Positions 15,900 to 23,499 of a stretch of 38,124 bases of DNA are shown here, piece by piece. The position numbers and the translations under genes are program-made. Numbering within the stretch: the first letter of the stretch is position 1; each line of letters begins with the position of its first letter. A model generated the notes under the pieces. The model was not told the origin of the DNA and made no database searches. It was given only the letters and a program-made list of their open reading frames with translations. The stretch is from positions 1 to 38,124 of the forward strand of contig CALALV010000067.1 in assembly GCA_937925605.1 (NCBI GenBank). The letters run 5' to 3'. The stretch is from an uncultured Woeseia sp. (GTDB lineage Bacteria > Pseudomonadota > Gammaproteobacteria > Steroidobacterales > Woeseiaceae).

Positions 15900-16595
15900 A
15901 TGCGCCCGGAACCCGCAGCCAGCCGCCACGCCACCGTGAACGCCATCGTCCGCCGACCGCTCCCTGCCCTGCTCGCCGCACTGTTGCTGATGGCGGTGCT
16001 GCCGGCCGCTGCCCAGCTGACCGACCTGCGGCTGCCGATCTCGCTCGACGCCGACGCGACCGACTACGACGGCCGCAACTCGATGATGATGTTCCGCGGA
16101 TTGCGGCTGTCGCAGGGACCGATGGGCGTCGAGGCGGATCACGGCCGGGCCAGCAAGCTCGACTTCGAAGACAGCGTCTGGCAGTTCTCCGGCAACGTCC
16201 GCATCGATACCGGCGAGGGCCGCATCACCTGCGAAACGGCCAGCCTGCGCTTCGCCGGTCACCGGCTGCAGCACGCGACGATCACGGGCTCGCCGGCGAC
16301 CTTCGAGCTCAGGCGGCGCGGCAGCGACGAGCCCACCTACGCCGAGGCCGGGCAACTCGAATACGACTTCGCGGCCGGCATCGTCGAGTTCTCCGACAAC
16401 GCGACGATCACCGAAGGCGGCAACCGCATCTCCAGCAGCTACCTCGTCTACAACATTGCGGAACAGCGGATTAACGCGGTATCGGGCGGTTCGAACGGCG
16501 ACAAGGTCAAGATCATCTACACGCCGGCCGCGGACGAGCCGGAACAGGCGGCCGAGGAACCGCCGGGAGACGAGGGCGGAGCCGGCGATCCATGA
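15900..16595 (+). CDS. lptA: LPS transport periplasmic protein LptA (OstA-type)
   Basis: LptA oligomerises to bridge the periplasm and carry LPS to LptD/E. The 231-residue precursor has a signal peptide ending ...LLLMAVLPAAAQ (cleavage near residue 39), then an OstA/LptA beta-jellyroll. Recognisable parts are LPISLDADATDYDGRN, WQFSGNVRIDTGEGRITCE and GIVEFSDNATITEGGNRISS. It ends in YTPAADEPEQAAEEPPG, an acidic Pro-rich tail. The first jellyroll strand pair is degenerate compared with the usual pattern of QPI...ADR...Y.G.V...QG. The start is either ATG 15900 or GTG 15936; the latter would shorten the signal peptide. The stop overlaps the lptB ATG (ATGA). Confidence 0.88.
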   Translation: MRPEPAASRHATVNAIVRRPLPALLAALLLMAVLPAAAQLTDLRLPISLDADATDYDGRNSMMMFRGLRLSQGPMGVEADHGRASKLDFEDSVWQFSGNVRIDTGEGRITCETASLRFAGHRLQHATITGSPATFELRRRGSDEPTYAEAGQLEYDFAAGIVEFSDNATITEGGNRISSSYLVYNIAEQRINAVSGGSNGDKVKIIYTPAADEPEQAAEEPPGDEGGAGDP

Positions 16596-17317
16596 GCATT
16601 CTCAGCGTCCAGGAGATTGCCAAGCGCTACAAGTTCCGCGAAGTCGTCAAGAACATTTCCCTCGAGATCTCGAGCGGCGAGGTCGTCGGCCTGCTCGGGC
16701 CGAACGGGGCCGGCAAGACCACCGCCTTCTACATGATCGTCGGCCTGATCCCCGCGGACCGCGGGCGCATCCTGCTGGACGGCAAGGACCTGACGCCGCT
16801 GCCGATGCACCGGCGCGCGGCGCTGGGCCTGGGCTACCTGCCGCAGGAGGCCTCGATTTTCCGCAAGCTGACCGTGGAGCAGAACATCCTCGCGATCCTC
16901 GAGAACCGGGCCGACCTGGACCGGGCGGGCCGCGAACAGGAACTCGACCAGTTGCTCGACGAATTGCACGTAGGCCACGTGCGCGGCAGTCTCGGCATCA
17001 GCCTGTCCGGCGGCGAGCGCCGGCGCGTCGAGATCGCGCGCGCGCTCGCGGCCAACCCGCGCTTCGTCCTGCTCGACGAACCTTTTGCCGGCGTCGACCC
17101 GATTTCCGTGCTGGATATCCAGCGCATCATCCGGCACCTCTGCAACCGCGGCATCGGCGTCCTGATCACCGACCATAACGTGCGGGAAACGCTGGGGATT
17201 TGCGGCCGCGCCTATATACTGAACGACGGCAGCCTGATCGCCGCGGGCTCGCCGGACGATATACTGGCGAATCAGCACGTCCGAGAAGTGTATCTCGGAC
17301 AGGAGTTCAGACTCTGA
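16592..17317 (+). CDS. lptB: LPS export ABC transporter ATP-binding protein LptB
   Basis: LptB is the cytoplasmic ATPase that powers LPS extraction from the inner membrane with LptFG. The 241-residue protein has Walker A GPNGAGKT (36-43), the Q-loop in YLPQEASIF, ABC signature LSGGER (138-143), Walker B FVLLDE (158-163) and the switch His195 in TDHNVRETL. It ends EVYLGQEFRL, typical of LptB. It overlaps lptA by 4 nt, and rpoN follows after 43 nt. lptF and lptG are not in this window, which is normal because they are usually encoded elsewhere. Confidence 0.98.
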   Translation: MSILSVQEIAKRYKFREVVKNISLEISSGEVVGLLGPNGAGKTTAFYMIVGLIPADRGRILLDGKDLTPLPMHRRAALGLGYLPQEASIFRKLTVEQNILAILENRADLDRAGREQELDQLLDELHVGHVRGSLGISLSGGERRRVEIARALAANPRFVLLDEPFAGVDPISVLDIQRIIRHLCNRGIGVLITDHNVRETLGICGRAYILNDGSLIAAGSPDDILANQHVREVYLGQEFRL

Positions 17318-17360
17318 GCAGAATGGGCAGCATGACTTCGCACGAGGAACCGGCACGCCG

Positions 17361-18758
17361 ATGCTGAAGCCGTCCCTGCAGCTCAAACTCGGACAGACCC
17401 TGACGATGACGCCGCAGCTGCAGCAGGCGATCCGCCTGTTGCAGTTGCCCGTGCTCGATCTCTCCGCGCAGATCCAGGACGCGCTGGAAGAGAACATCAT
17501 GCTCGAGATGGAGGATCTGCCGGACGCGCCCAAGACGACGGACGAGCCGACGGCCGAGGTCGAGGCGATCCAGGTCGAGGACGACTGGCAGCCCGGCTCG
17601 CTGGAGCGCGGTGCCGACTCGGGCTTCAGCGGCGAGGGTCGCGGTACCAACGAGTTTGCCGACGAAAGCGGCGAGTCGCTGCGCGATCACCTGCTCTGGC
17701 AGCTCGAGCTCGAGAACTTCGACGAGCGCGAGATCCTGGTCGGCGAAGCGCTGGTCGACGCGATCAACGAGGACGGCTACCTGGCCGCCAGCTTCGACGA
17801 CATCCGCCAGGCCGTGCGCGGCGACGAACCGCCGGACGACGACGAGATCGAGCGCGTGCTCGGCAAGGTGCAGCGGCTCGACCCGGTTGGCGTCGGCGCC
17901 CGGGACCTGGCCGAGTGCATCGTGCTGCAGCTGGGGCAGCTGGACCCGGCGACGCCGGGGCTCGCGCTGGCGATGCGCCTGGCGCACGACCACCTCGACC
18001 TGATCGCGAACCAGGAATACGGCGAGCTGCGGCGCAGCCAGCGCGCCTCCGAGGAGGAACTCGACACGGCGCTGGCGCTGGTCCGCAGCTGCAACCCGAA
18101 ACCCGGCCTCGCGGTCAGCCCGGCGGCGCCGGAGTACGTCGTACCGGACGTGTTCGTACGCAAGGTCGACGGCCGCTGGCAGGTCGAGATCAGCTCGAGC
18201 GGCATCCCGCGCCTGACGGTGAACCAGAAGTACGCGGAACTGCTGCGCGGCGGCAACGGCGAACACTCGGTCCTGCGCTCGCAGCTGCAGGAAGCCCGCT
18301 GGCTGGTGCGCAGCCTGGAGATCCGCAACGAAACGCTGATGAAGGTTGCGACCTGTATCGTGTCCCGGCAGTGCGACTTTCTCGAGCGGGGTGACGAGGC
18401 GATGAAGCCGCTGGTACTGCGCGACGTGGCCGAGGCCATCGGCATGCACGAGTCGACGATTTCGCGGGTAACGACCAACAAGTACATGCACACGCCGCGC
18501 GGCGTTTTCGAGTTCAAGTACTTCTTTTCGAGTCACCTGTCCACGGTCGACGGCAACGACCAGTCGTCGACGGCGGTGCGCGCAAAAATTCGCAAGCTGA
18601 TCGGCGCCGAGGACCCGGCCAAGCCGCTGAGCGACAGCAAAATCGCCAAGTTGCTCGCGGACGAGGGCATAAATGTTGCGAGGCGCACGGTTGCGAAGTA
18701 CCGTGAAGGCATGAAAATTTCTTCGTCCAGCGAGCGACGGGTTCGCCGGCCGAAGTAA
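17361..18758 (+). CDS. rpoN: RNA polymerase sigma-54 factor
   Basis: Sigma-54 directs RNA polymerase to -24/-12 promoters that need enhancer-binding ATPases, classically for nitrogen metabolism and motility. The 465-residue protein shows region I, MLKPSLQLKLGQTLTMTPQL (activator interaction). An acidic region II follows (about 50-110), then the core-binding domain, the helix-turn-helix around DVAEAIGMHESTISRVTTNK, and the RpoN box ARRTVAKYRE near the C terminus, which contacts the -24 element. All key parts are intact. It follows lptB and heads the rpoN-hpf-ptsN-rapZ group. Confidence 0.98.
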   Translation: MLKPSLQLKLGQTLTMTPQLQQAIRLLQLPVLDLSAQIQDALEENIMLEMEDLPDAPKTTDEPTAEVEAIQVEDDWQPGSLERGADSGFSGEGRGTNEFADESGESLRDHLLWQLELENFDEREILVGEALVDAINEDGYLAASFDDIRQAVRGDEPPDDDEIERVLGKVQRLDPVGVGARDLAECIVLQLGQLDPATPGLALAMRLAHDHLDLIANQEYGELRRSQRASEEELDTALALVRSCNPKPGLAVSPAAPEYVVPDVFVRKVDGRWQVEISSSGIPRLTVNQKYAELLRGGNGEHSVLRSQLQEARWLVRSLEIRNETLMKVATCIVSRQCDFLERGDEAMKPLVLRDVAEAIGMHESTISRVTTNKYMHTPRGVFEFKYFFSSHLSTVDGNDQSSTAVRAKIRKLIGAEDPAKPLSDSKIAKLLADEGINVARRTVAKYREGMKISSSSERRVRRPK

Positions 18759-18802
18759 GCGACGACACGCAAGAAGGAGGACGCGAAAACCGCAAACAGA
18801 GC

Positions 18803-18832
18803 TTGAATCCGTGGACGCACTGCCGCTAATTC
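18803..18832 (+). promoter_or_regulatory. Candidate hpf promoter
   Basis: TTGAAT (18803-18808) and TAATTC (18827-18832), with an 18-bp spacer, sit in the 161-nt rpoN-hpf gap. A start near 18840 would leave an 80-nt leader that contains the hairpin at 18881-18898. The boxes are partial matches; a separate hpf promoter would suit its growth-phase control. Confidence 0.35.
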
Positions 18833-18880
18833 ACAGAAGGCAGGCAACAGTCAGGGGGAGCCGGAAAACGTCCACCAGAC

Positions 18881-18898
18881 AGGGCCCATGAAGGCCCT
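18881..18898 (+). repeat. Hairpin in the hpf leader
   Basis: AGGGCC-CATGAA-GGCCCT forms a 6-bp stem with a six-base loop 21 nt before the hpf ATG, just upstream of the GGGAGA ribosome binding site. It could influence translation; there is no direct proof. Confidence 0.4.
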
Positions 18899-18919
18899 TG
18901 ACGATTACGGGAGATCACC

Positions 18920-19240
18920 ATGCAATTAAGCGTTACAGGCCATCACGTCGACGTGACGACAGCAATGCGCAACTACGTTGCTAGCAAGATGGAGAAAGTC
19001 GAACGACACTTCGATCTTGTATCCGATGTGCACTGTATCCTGACGGTGGAAAAGCTCAGGCACAAAGCGGAGGCAACGGTAAACGTCAACGGTGGCACTA
19101 TTTACGCTGATGCAACCGAAGAAGACATGTATGCGGCGATCGACGGGCTTGTAGACAAGCTCGATCGCCAGGTAAGGAAACACAAGGAAAAGCTTGTCGA
19201 TCACCACGCCAGGGACGCCGACAAGCGTAACTACGGCTGA
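18920..19240 (+). CDS. hpf: Ribosome hibernation promoting factor, short form (HPF/YhbH)
   Basis: HPF binds in the 30S decoding channel and promotes inactive 100S ribosome dimers in stationary phase. The 106-residue protein starts MQLSVTGHHVDVTTAMRNYV, has the beta-alpha-beta core with VEKLRHKAEATVNVNGGTIY, and has DMYAAIDGLVDKLDRQVRKH towards the basic C-terminal helix. It is a short HPF lacking the C-terminal dimerisation domain of long HPFs. The ATG is preceded by GGGAGA. Its base and codon use is strikingly less GC-rich than the flanking genes (many A/T third positions), which may reflect high expression. It sits between rpoN and ptsN, the standard place. Confidence 0.96.
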   Translation: MQLSVTGHHVDVTTAMRNYVASKMEKVERHFDLVSDVHCILTVEKLRHKAEATVNVNGGTIYADATEEDMYAAIDGLVDKLDRQVRKHKEKLVDHHARDADKRNYG

Positions 19241-19250
19241 GGACCTCCGG

Positions 19251-19279
19251 TCCCGCGGCCGGATTCGACGGCCGCGGGA
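19251..19279. repeat. 11-bp perfect stem hairpin between hpf and ptsN
   Basis: TCCCGCGGCCG (19251-19261) and CGGCCGCGGGA (19269-19279) are perfectly complementary around the 7-nt loop GATTCGA, 10 nt after the hpf stop. It is very stable but has no T-run downstream, so it fits a 3'-end stabiliser or attenuator that lets hpf mRNA accumulate above ptsN-rapZ. Confidence 0.6.
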
Positions 19280-19320
19280 TCCGCCAGAGCGGGCACCCGG
19301 CAGTCTCCACAAGACACGCC

Positions 19321-19827
19321 ATGAATCTGGAAGAACTCGTAAAGCCCGACAGCGTCCTCTGCAATGCGCAGGCGCGCAGCAAGAAACACTGCCTCGAAAT
19401 CCTGTCGGAGCTCCTTTCCCACGCGGACAACGAGATTTCCCACGAGGAAATCTTCGCGCGACTGATTGAGCGCGAACGCCTGGGCTGCACGGGCCTCGAT
19501 GCGGGGATCGCGTTTCCGCACTGCCGGGTCGAGGGCGTCAAGGAGAGCAGCGGCGCATTGATGAAGCTTGCAAACCCGGTCGACTTCGATGCCAGTGACG
19601 GCGAAGACGTCGACCTGGTCTTCGGCCTCATGGTGCCGGCCGAACTCGACGAGAGTGATCACGCCGACATCAGCCTGATTGCCGAGACGCTGCGCGCACC
19701 GGCACTGCGCGAACGCCTGCGCGCCGCCCGCTCCAGCAGCGATCTCTACAAGGCCCTGCTCGAGGCCGGCCAGCCGGCCGCGGCCGGCGCGCCGGACGGC
19801 GACAGCGAGAGCAGCGCGGCGCGCTAG
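19321..19827 (+). CDS. ptsN: Nitrogen-PTS enzyme IIA (PtsN, EIIA-Ntr)
   Basis: PtsN is the terminal phosphoacceptor of the regulatory PTS-Ntr chain (PtsP, PtsO/NPr, PtsN); it regulates potassium transport and sigma-54-linked functions. The 168-residue protein shows the phosphorylated His67 in GIAFPHCRV, preceded by ERERLGCTGLDAG, and the EIIA core continuing to LFALIVPA-like FGLMVPAEL. It has a longer, Ala/Ser-rich tail than E. coli PtsN (163). It is encoded between hpf and rapZ. The usual partner gene npr/ptsO is not downstream of rapZ here. Confidence 0.96.
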   Translation: MNLEELVKPDSVLCNAQARSKKHCLEILSELLSHADNEISHEEIFARLIERERLGCTGLDAGIAFPHCRVEGVKESSGALMKLANPVDFDASDGEDVDLVFGLMVPAELDESDHADISLIAETLRAPALRERLRAARSSSDLYKALLEAGQPAAAGAPDGDSESSAAR

Positions 19828-19845
19828 GCGCCGCCGCGGCAGCCC

Positions 19846-20736
19846 ATGTCCGAGGAGACCCGGCTCATTCTCGTCAGCGGCCTGTCCGGTTCGGGCAAGA
19901 GCGTGGCGCTGCACGTGCTCGAGGACCTCGGCTACTACTGTATCGACAACATGCCGGCCGGCCTGCTCGAGGCCCTGCTCGACGAGATCACGCGCAGCGA
20001 GGAGCGGCCGACGGCACGCGTCGCCGTCGGCATCGACGCGCGCAATCGCAAGCGCGACCTCGAGGCGTTGCCGGCGACGATTCGCAAGCTGCGCGAGCGC
20101 AACGTGCAGACCGACGTGCTGTTCCTGCAGGCCAGCGATGACATCCTGCTGAAACGCTACAGCGAGACGCGACGGCGCCACCCGCTTTCGCAGAACGGCA
20201 CCGCGCTGCGTGCCGCGATCGCCGAGGAACGCGAGCTGCTGGGCCCGGTCACGAACCTGGCCGATCTCGTCATCGACACGTCGCGCAGCAGCGTGTACGA
20301 ACTGGCCGACGTCATTCGCGAGCGCGTCGACCGCCGGGCCACGCGGGCACTGTCCGTGCTGATCGAGTCCTTCGGCTTCAAGCACGGAATCCCGGCCGAC
20401 GCCGATTTCGTGTTCGACCTGCGCAGCCTGCCGAACCCGTACTGGGAGCCGTCCCTGCGCGGCCTGACGGGCCAGCACCCGGACGTAGCGGCATTCCTCG
20501 ATGCGCAGCCGGGCTTTACCCGCATGTACGAGGACATCCTCGGATTCTTCAGGCGCTGGATCCCGGAATACGTCGACTTCGACCGCAGCTACCTGACCAT
20601 CGCGGTCGGCTGCACCGGTGGCCAGCATCGCTCCGTCTACATGGCCGAGAAACTCGCAGCGGCGCTCAAGGCCGAGCACGAACCCGTGCTGACCCGCCAC
20701 AACGAGATAGGAACACGCACGCACGACGCCGCCTGA
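19846..20736 (+). CDS. rapZ: RNase adapter protein RapZ
   Basis: RapZ binds the small RNA GlmZ and guides RNase E, coupling amino-sugar synthesis to envelope demand in enteric bacteria; homologues are P-loop proteins. The 296-residue product has Walker A GLSGSGKS (12-19), YYCIDNMPAGLL, then RRRHPLS and SFGFKHGIPADADFVFDLRS. The C-terminal GCTGGQHRSVYMAEKL is the most conserved stretch of the family. The start at ATG 19846 is 18 nt after ptsN. Regulation of GlmS by this homologue is inferred from E. coli only; no glm gene is in the window. Confidence 0.97.
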   Translation: MSEETRLILVSGLSGSGKSVALHVLEDLGYYCIDNMPAGLLEALLDEITRSEERPTARVAVGIDARNRKRDLEALPATIRKLRERNVQTDVLFLQASDDILLKRYSETRRRHPLSQNGTALRAAIAEERELLGPVTNLADLVIDTSRSSVYELADVIRERVDRRATRALSVLIESFGFKHGIPADADFVFDLRSLPNPYWEPSLRGLTGQHPDVAAFLDAQPGFTRMYEDILGFFRRWIPEYVDFDRSYLTIAVGCTGGQHRSVYMAEKLAAALKAEHEPVLTRHNEIGTRTHDAA

Positions 20737-20797
20737 GCAAGCCCTGCGACCCGCGTGCCCCGCACGCCCAAGCCCGCTACACTGCGCGTCACCTGTC

Positions 20798-20815
20798 CCG
20801 GCCGAGGTCGGCCGG
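20798..20815. repeat. Inverted repeat in the mgtE leader
   Basis: CCGGCCGA-GG-TCGGCCGG, two 8-bp arms around 2 bp, lies 18 nt ahead of the mgtE ATG. It could be a protein-binding operator or a weak hairpin. A TACACT at about 20778-20783 may be a -10 box for mgtE. Confidence 0.4.
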
Positions 20816-20833
20816 CGAGGACGGACGACGCCG

Positions 20834-22183
20834 ATGGACGCCAAGAACGACAAGCAGTCGAACCTGACCCTGCTGCGCGAGCGGCTGGGTGCCGGCAGCA
20901 TGCGCTCGGCACGCCGGCTCGTCGGCAACCTGCGGCCAGCCGAGCTGGCCCGCCTGCTGGAATCGCTGCCGCTGACCGAGCGCGGCGTCATCTGGGAGAT
21001 GATCGGCCCGGACGCCGAGGGCGACGTACTCGTCGAACTCGCGGACGAGGTACGCGACGGCCTGATCGAGGGCATGGCTACCGACGAGCTGGTCGCGGCC
21101 GTCGACGGCATGCAGGTCGACGATCTCGCCGACCTGCTGGCCGACCTCCCGGAGGCGCTGACCCGCGAGGTCCTGCGTTCGCTGGACCAGCAGGATCGCG
21201 AACGGCTGAGCCAGGTCCTCGCCTACGACGAGGATTCCGCCGGCGGACTGATGAACGTCGACATCGTGACGGTCCGCCCGGACGTCACGCTGGACGTCGT
21301 CCTGCGCTACCTGCGGGCCCGCGGCGAGATCCCGGACGGCACCGACACGATTTTCGTCGTCGACCGCAACAACGTCTACATCGGCTCGCTGTTCCTGTCG
21401 CGCCTGCTGACCGCCGATCCGGAGCTGTCCGTGGCCGAGGTCATGAGCACGGACATCAAGCCGATTCCCGCCGCGGCGAGTTCCAGCGAGGTCGTCTGGG
21501 AATTCGAGCACCGCGACCTGCTCTCGGCACCCGTCGCCGACGAGGCGAACCGCGTGGTCGGGCGCATCACGGTGGACGACGTCGTAGACGTCATTCGCGA
21601 GGAGGCCGAGCACTCGCTGATGGGTGCCGCCGGCCTCGACGAGGAAGACGACATGTTCGCGCCGGTCGTCAAGAGCGCGCGTCGCCGCGCGCTGTGGCTC
21701 GGCATCAACCTGGCGACCGCGTTCCTGGCCGCCTCGGTCGTCGACCTGTTCCAGGACACGATCGACAAGTTCGTGCTGCTCGCGGTGCTGATGCCGGTCG
21801 TGCCGAGCATGGGCGGCATCGCCGGCAGCCAGTCCCTGACAATCATCACGCGCGCGCTCGCGCTCGGCCAGGTCGACAAGACCAACGCGCAGCGCATCTT
21901 CCGCAAGGAAATCCTCGTCGGCATCCTGAACGGTATCGGCTGGGCGCTGGTCGTGGCGGTCTTCACCTACCTGTGGTTCAACGACTGGCGCATAGGCGGC
22001 GTCATCGCCGGCGCGATGATGACCAACCTGGTCATCGCGGCGGCCGCCGGCTACCTGATCCCGGTCACGATGAAGAAGACCAATCTCGCCCCGGCGCTGG
22101 CCGGCGGCGTAGTGCTGACAACGATCACCGACGTCGTCGGCTACATGGCCTTCCTCGGCCTCGGCGCGCTGATACTCATCTGA
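20834..22183 (+). CDS. mgtE: Magnesium transporter MgtE
   Basis: MgtE is a dimeric Mg2+-selective channel whose cytosolic domains gate it by sensing Mg2+. The 449-residue protein has the N-terminal MgtE_N superhelical domain (about 10-130, with LAYDEDSAGGLMNVDIVTV at its end), two CBS domains (about 135-255) and a plug helix. Five membrane helices follow (about 275-449), with the signature PSMGGIAGSQSLTIITRALA and TTITDVVGY carrying the pore Asp. The ATG is preceded by GAGGACGGA. It follows rapZ after 97 nt, and its 3' end overlaps the convergent patatin gene by 8 nt. No M-box riboswitch is visible upstream. Confidence 0.96.
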   Translation: MDAKNDKQSNLTLLRERLGAGSMRSARRLVGNLRPAELARLLESLPLTERGVIWEMIGPDAEGDVLVELADEVRDGLIEGMATDELVAAVDGMQVDDLADLLADLPEALTREVLRSLDQQDRERLSQVLAYDEDSAGGLMNVDIVTVRPDVTLDVVLRYLRARGEIPDGTDTIFVVDRNNVYIGSLFLSRLLTADPELSVAEVMSTDIKPIPAAASSSEVVWEFEHRDLLSAPVADEANRVVGRITVDDVVDVIREEAEHSLMGAAGLDEEDDMFAPVVKSARRRALWLGINLATAFLAASVVDLFQDTIDKFVLLAVLMPVVPSMGGIAGSQSLTIITRALALGQVDKTNAQRIFRKEILVGILNGIGWALVVAVFTYLWFNDWRIGGVIAGAMMTNLVIAAAAGYLIPVTMKKTNLAPALAGGVVLTTITDVVGYMAFLGLGALILI

Positions 22184-23396
22184 GCTTCAGCGCGCGGAAG
22201 CGCCCGGTCAGGTCGCTGGCCACCCAGCTCGGCGCGAACAGGCGCGGCACGTCGCGACCCATGACGAAGGCCTCCAGTTCGTCGCGCACCGACATCGCGT
22301 CGTTGTAGCCGAGCTCGATCAGGTGCCGCGTGTAGTCGCTCTCGAACAGCAGGAAGCTCAGCAGCCGGCTGCCGTTCTTGCTGCGCCCGCCGATGCCGCG
22401 CAGCAGCCCGCGCGCGGCCAGCGGCATCGCCTTGCGGTAGTCGTAGGCGATCTCGCGCAAGTCGCGGCTCGGGACGATGATCATCGTGTCGATGGCGCGC
22501 ATGTCCGCGGCGGCGCCGTGGCGATGCTCCTGCGGCACCGAATCGATGATCTCGTTGATGCGCGTCATGCGCTCGAGGTCCGAGTACAGGCCGTCCATGA
22601 ACAGCGTGTCGAGCATGTAGCCTGCGATCATCGCGAAGCTCGGGAAGGCCTGGCGCTCGCCCGGCGCGATGCCGGGGTCCGCGTGCTCGTCGCGCACGCC
22701 GATGACCAGGATCCGGTCGGCACCGAGGTGCACGGCCGGGCTCAGCGGCGTCGCCTGGCGCATCGCCCCGTCGCCAAAGTACTCGCCGTCGATCAGCACC
22801 GGCGGGAAGATCATGGGCACGGCGATGCTCGCCATCAGGTGGTCGAGGTGCAGCGTCTCGGGCTTGCCGACGCGCCGGGTGCGCGACCAGGCCTCGTGCG
22901 CGCGGGTGGCCTGGAAAAACGAGGTCGAACGGGCCGTCGCGTAGCCGGCCGCGGTCACGGCCACCGCCTCGAGCGCGCCGGTCTCGATCGACCGCGCCAG
23001 CCGCGGGAAGCGTATGTTGCGTGACAGGAGCGAGCGCAGCGGGGCATTGTCGAGCAGCGAGCGCGGGGTCCCGACGAGGTTGCCGCCGAGAACGATCGCC
23101 GCGAGCCAGTGCAGGCTGCTCTTCAGCATGGTCCACGGGTCGGAGCGGTAGACGTTCTCGCAGCGGAAATTCGCCCAGACCCGCTCCAGTTCGCGCACCG
23201 CGACGGCAAAGCGACGCGCGCGGGTCGCGAGCACGACCGAGTTGATGGCCCCGGCCGAGGTACCGCTCAGGATCGGGAAGGGATTGGGCGCGGACTCCGG
23301 GACGATCTCCGCGATGGCCTTGAGCACGCCGACCTGGAACGCGCCACGGGCCCCGCCGCCCGGCAGGACGAGAGCGGCTTTCGGTTTTGGCGGCAT
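22176..23396 (-). CDS. Patatin-like phospholipase
   Basis: This is a patatin-fold serine hydrolase with a Ser-Asp dyad, likely acting on phospholipids or other acyl esters; there is no signal peptide, so it is cytoplasmic or peripheral. The 406-residue protein begins MPPKPKAALVLPGGGARGAF, with the oxyanion motif GGGARG (13-18), nucleophile elbow GTSAG (Ser47) and catalytic Asp209 in FGDGAMRQ. The C-terminal 150 residues (IVPSRDLREIAYDYRKAMP...) match the extension seen in bacterial patatins of the RssA-like group. ATG 23396 has GGAG 4 nt ahead. An ATG at 23405 is also in frame but would lie only about 5 nt from the predicted transcription start. Confidence 0.92.
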   Translation of the reverse strand: MPPKPKAALVLPGGGARGAFQVGVLKAIAEIVPESAPNPFPILSGTSAGAINSVVLATRARRFAVAVRELERVWANFRCENVYRSDPWTMLKSSLHWLAAIVLGGNLVGTPRSLLDNAPLRSLLSRNIRFPRLARSIETGALEAVAVTAAGYATARSTSFFQATRAHEAWSRTRRVGKPETLHLDHLMASIAVPMIFPPVLIDGEYFGDGAMRQATPLSPAVHLGADRILVIGVRDEHADPGIAPGERQAFPSFAMIAGYMLDTLFMDGLYSDLERMTRINEIIDSVPQEHRHGAAADMRAIDTMIIVPSRDLREIAYDYRKAMPLAARGLLRGIGGRSKNGSRLLSFLLFESDYTRHLIELGYNDAMSVRDELEAFVMGRDVPRLFAPSWVASDLTGRFRALKLR

Positions 23397-23416
23397 ATGC
23401 TCCATCCGTGGCGGCT

Positions 23417-23444
23417 ATTATAGTGAGCAGGGAACCGCTGCCAA
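23417..23444 (-). promoter_or_regulatory. Sigma-70-type promoter of the patatin gene
   Basis: On the minus strand TTGGCA (23444-23439) and a perfect TATAAT (23422-23417) are 16 bp apart. The start would be near 23410, giving a leader of only about 14 nt before the ATG at 23396. This is among the strongest promoters in the window. Confidence 0.75.
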
Positions 23445-23499
23445 TGGCGGCGGTCGGATCGGGCAGGCCCGGCCACGGGCACTATCGGGGAGCGACGAC

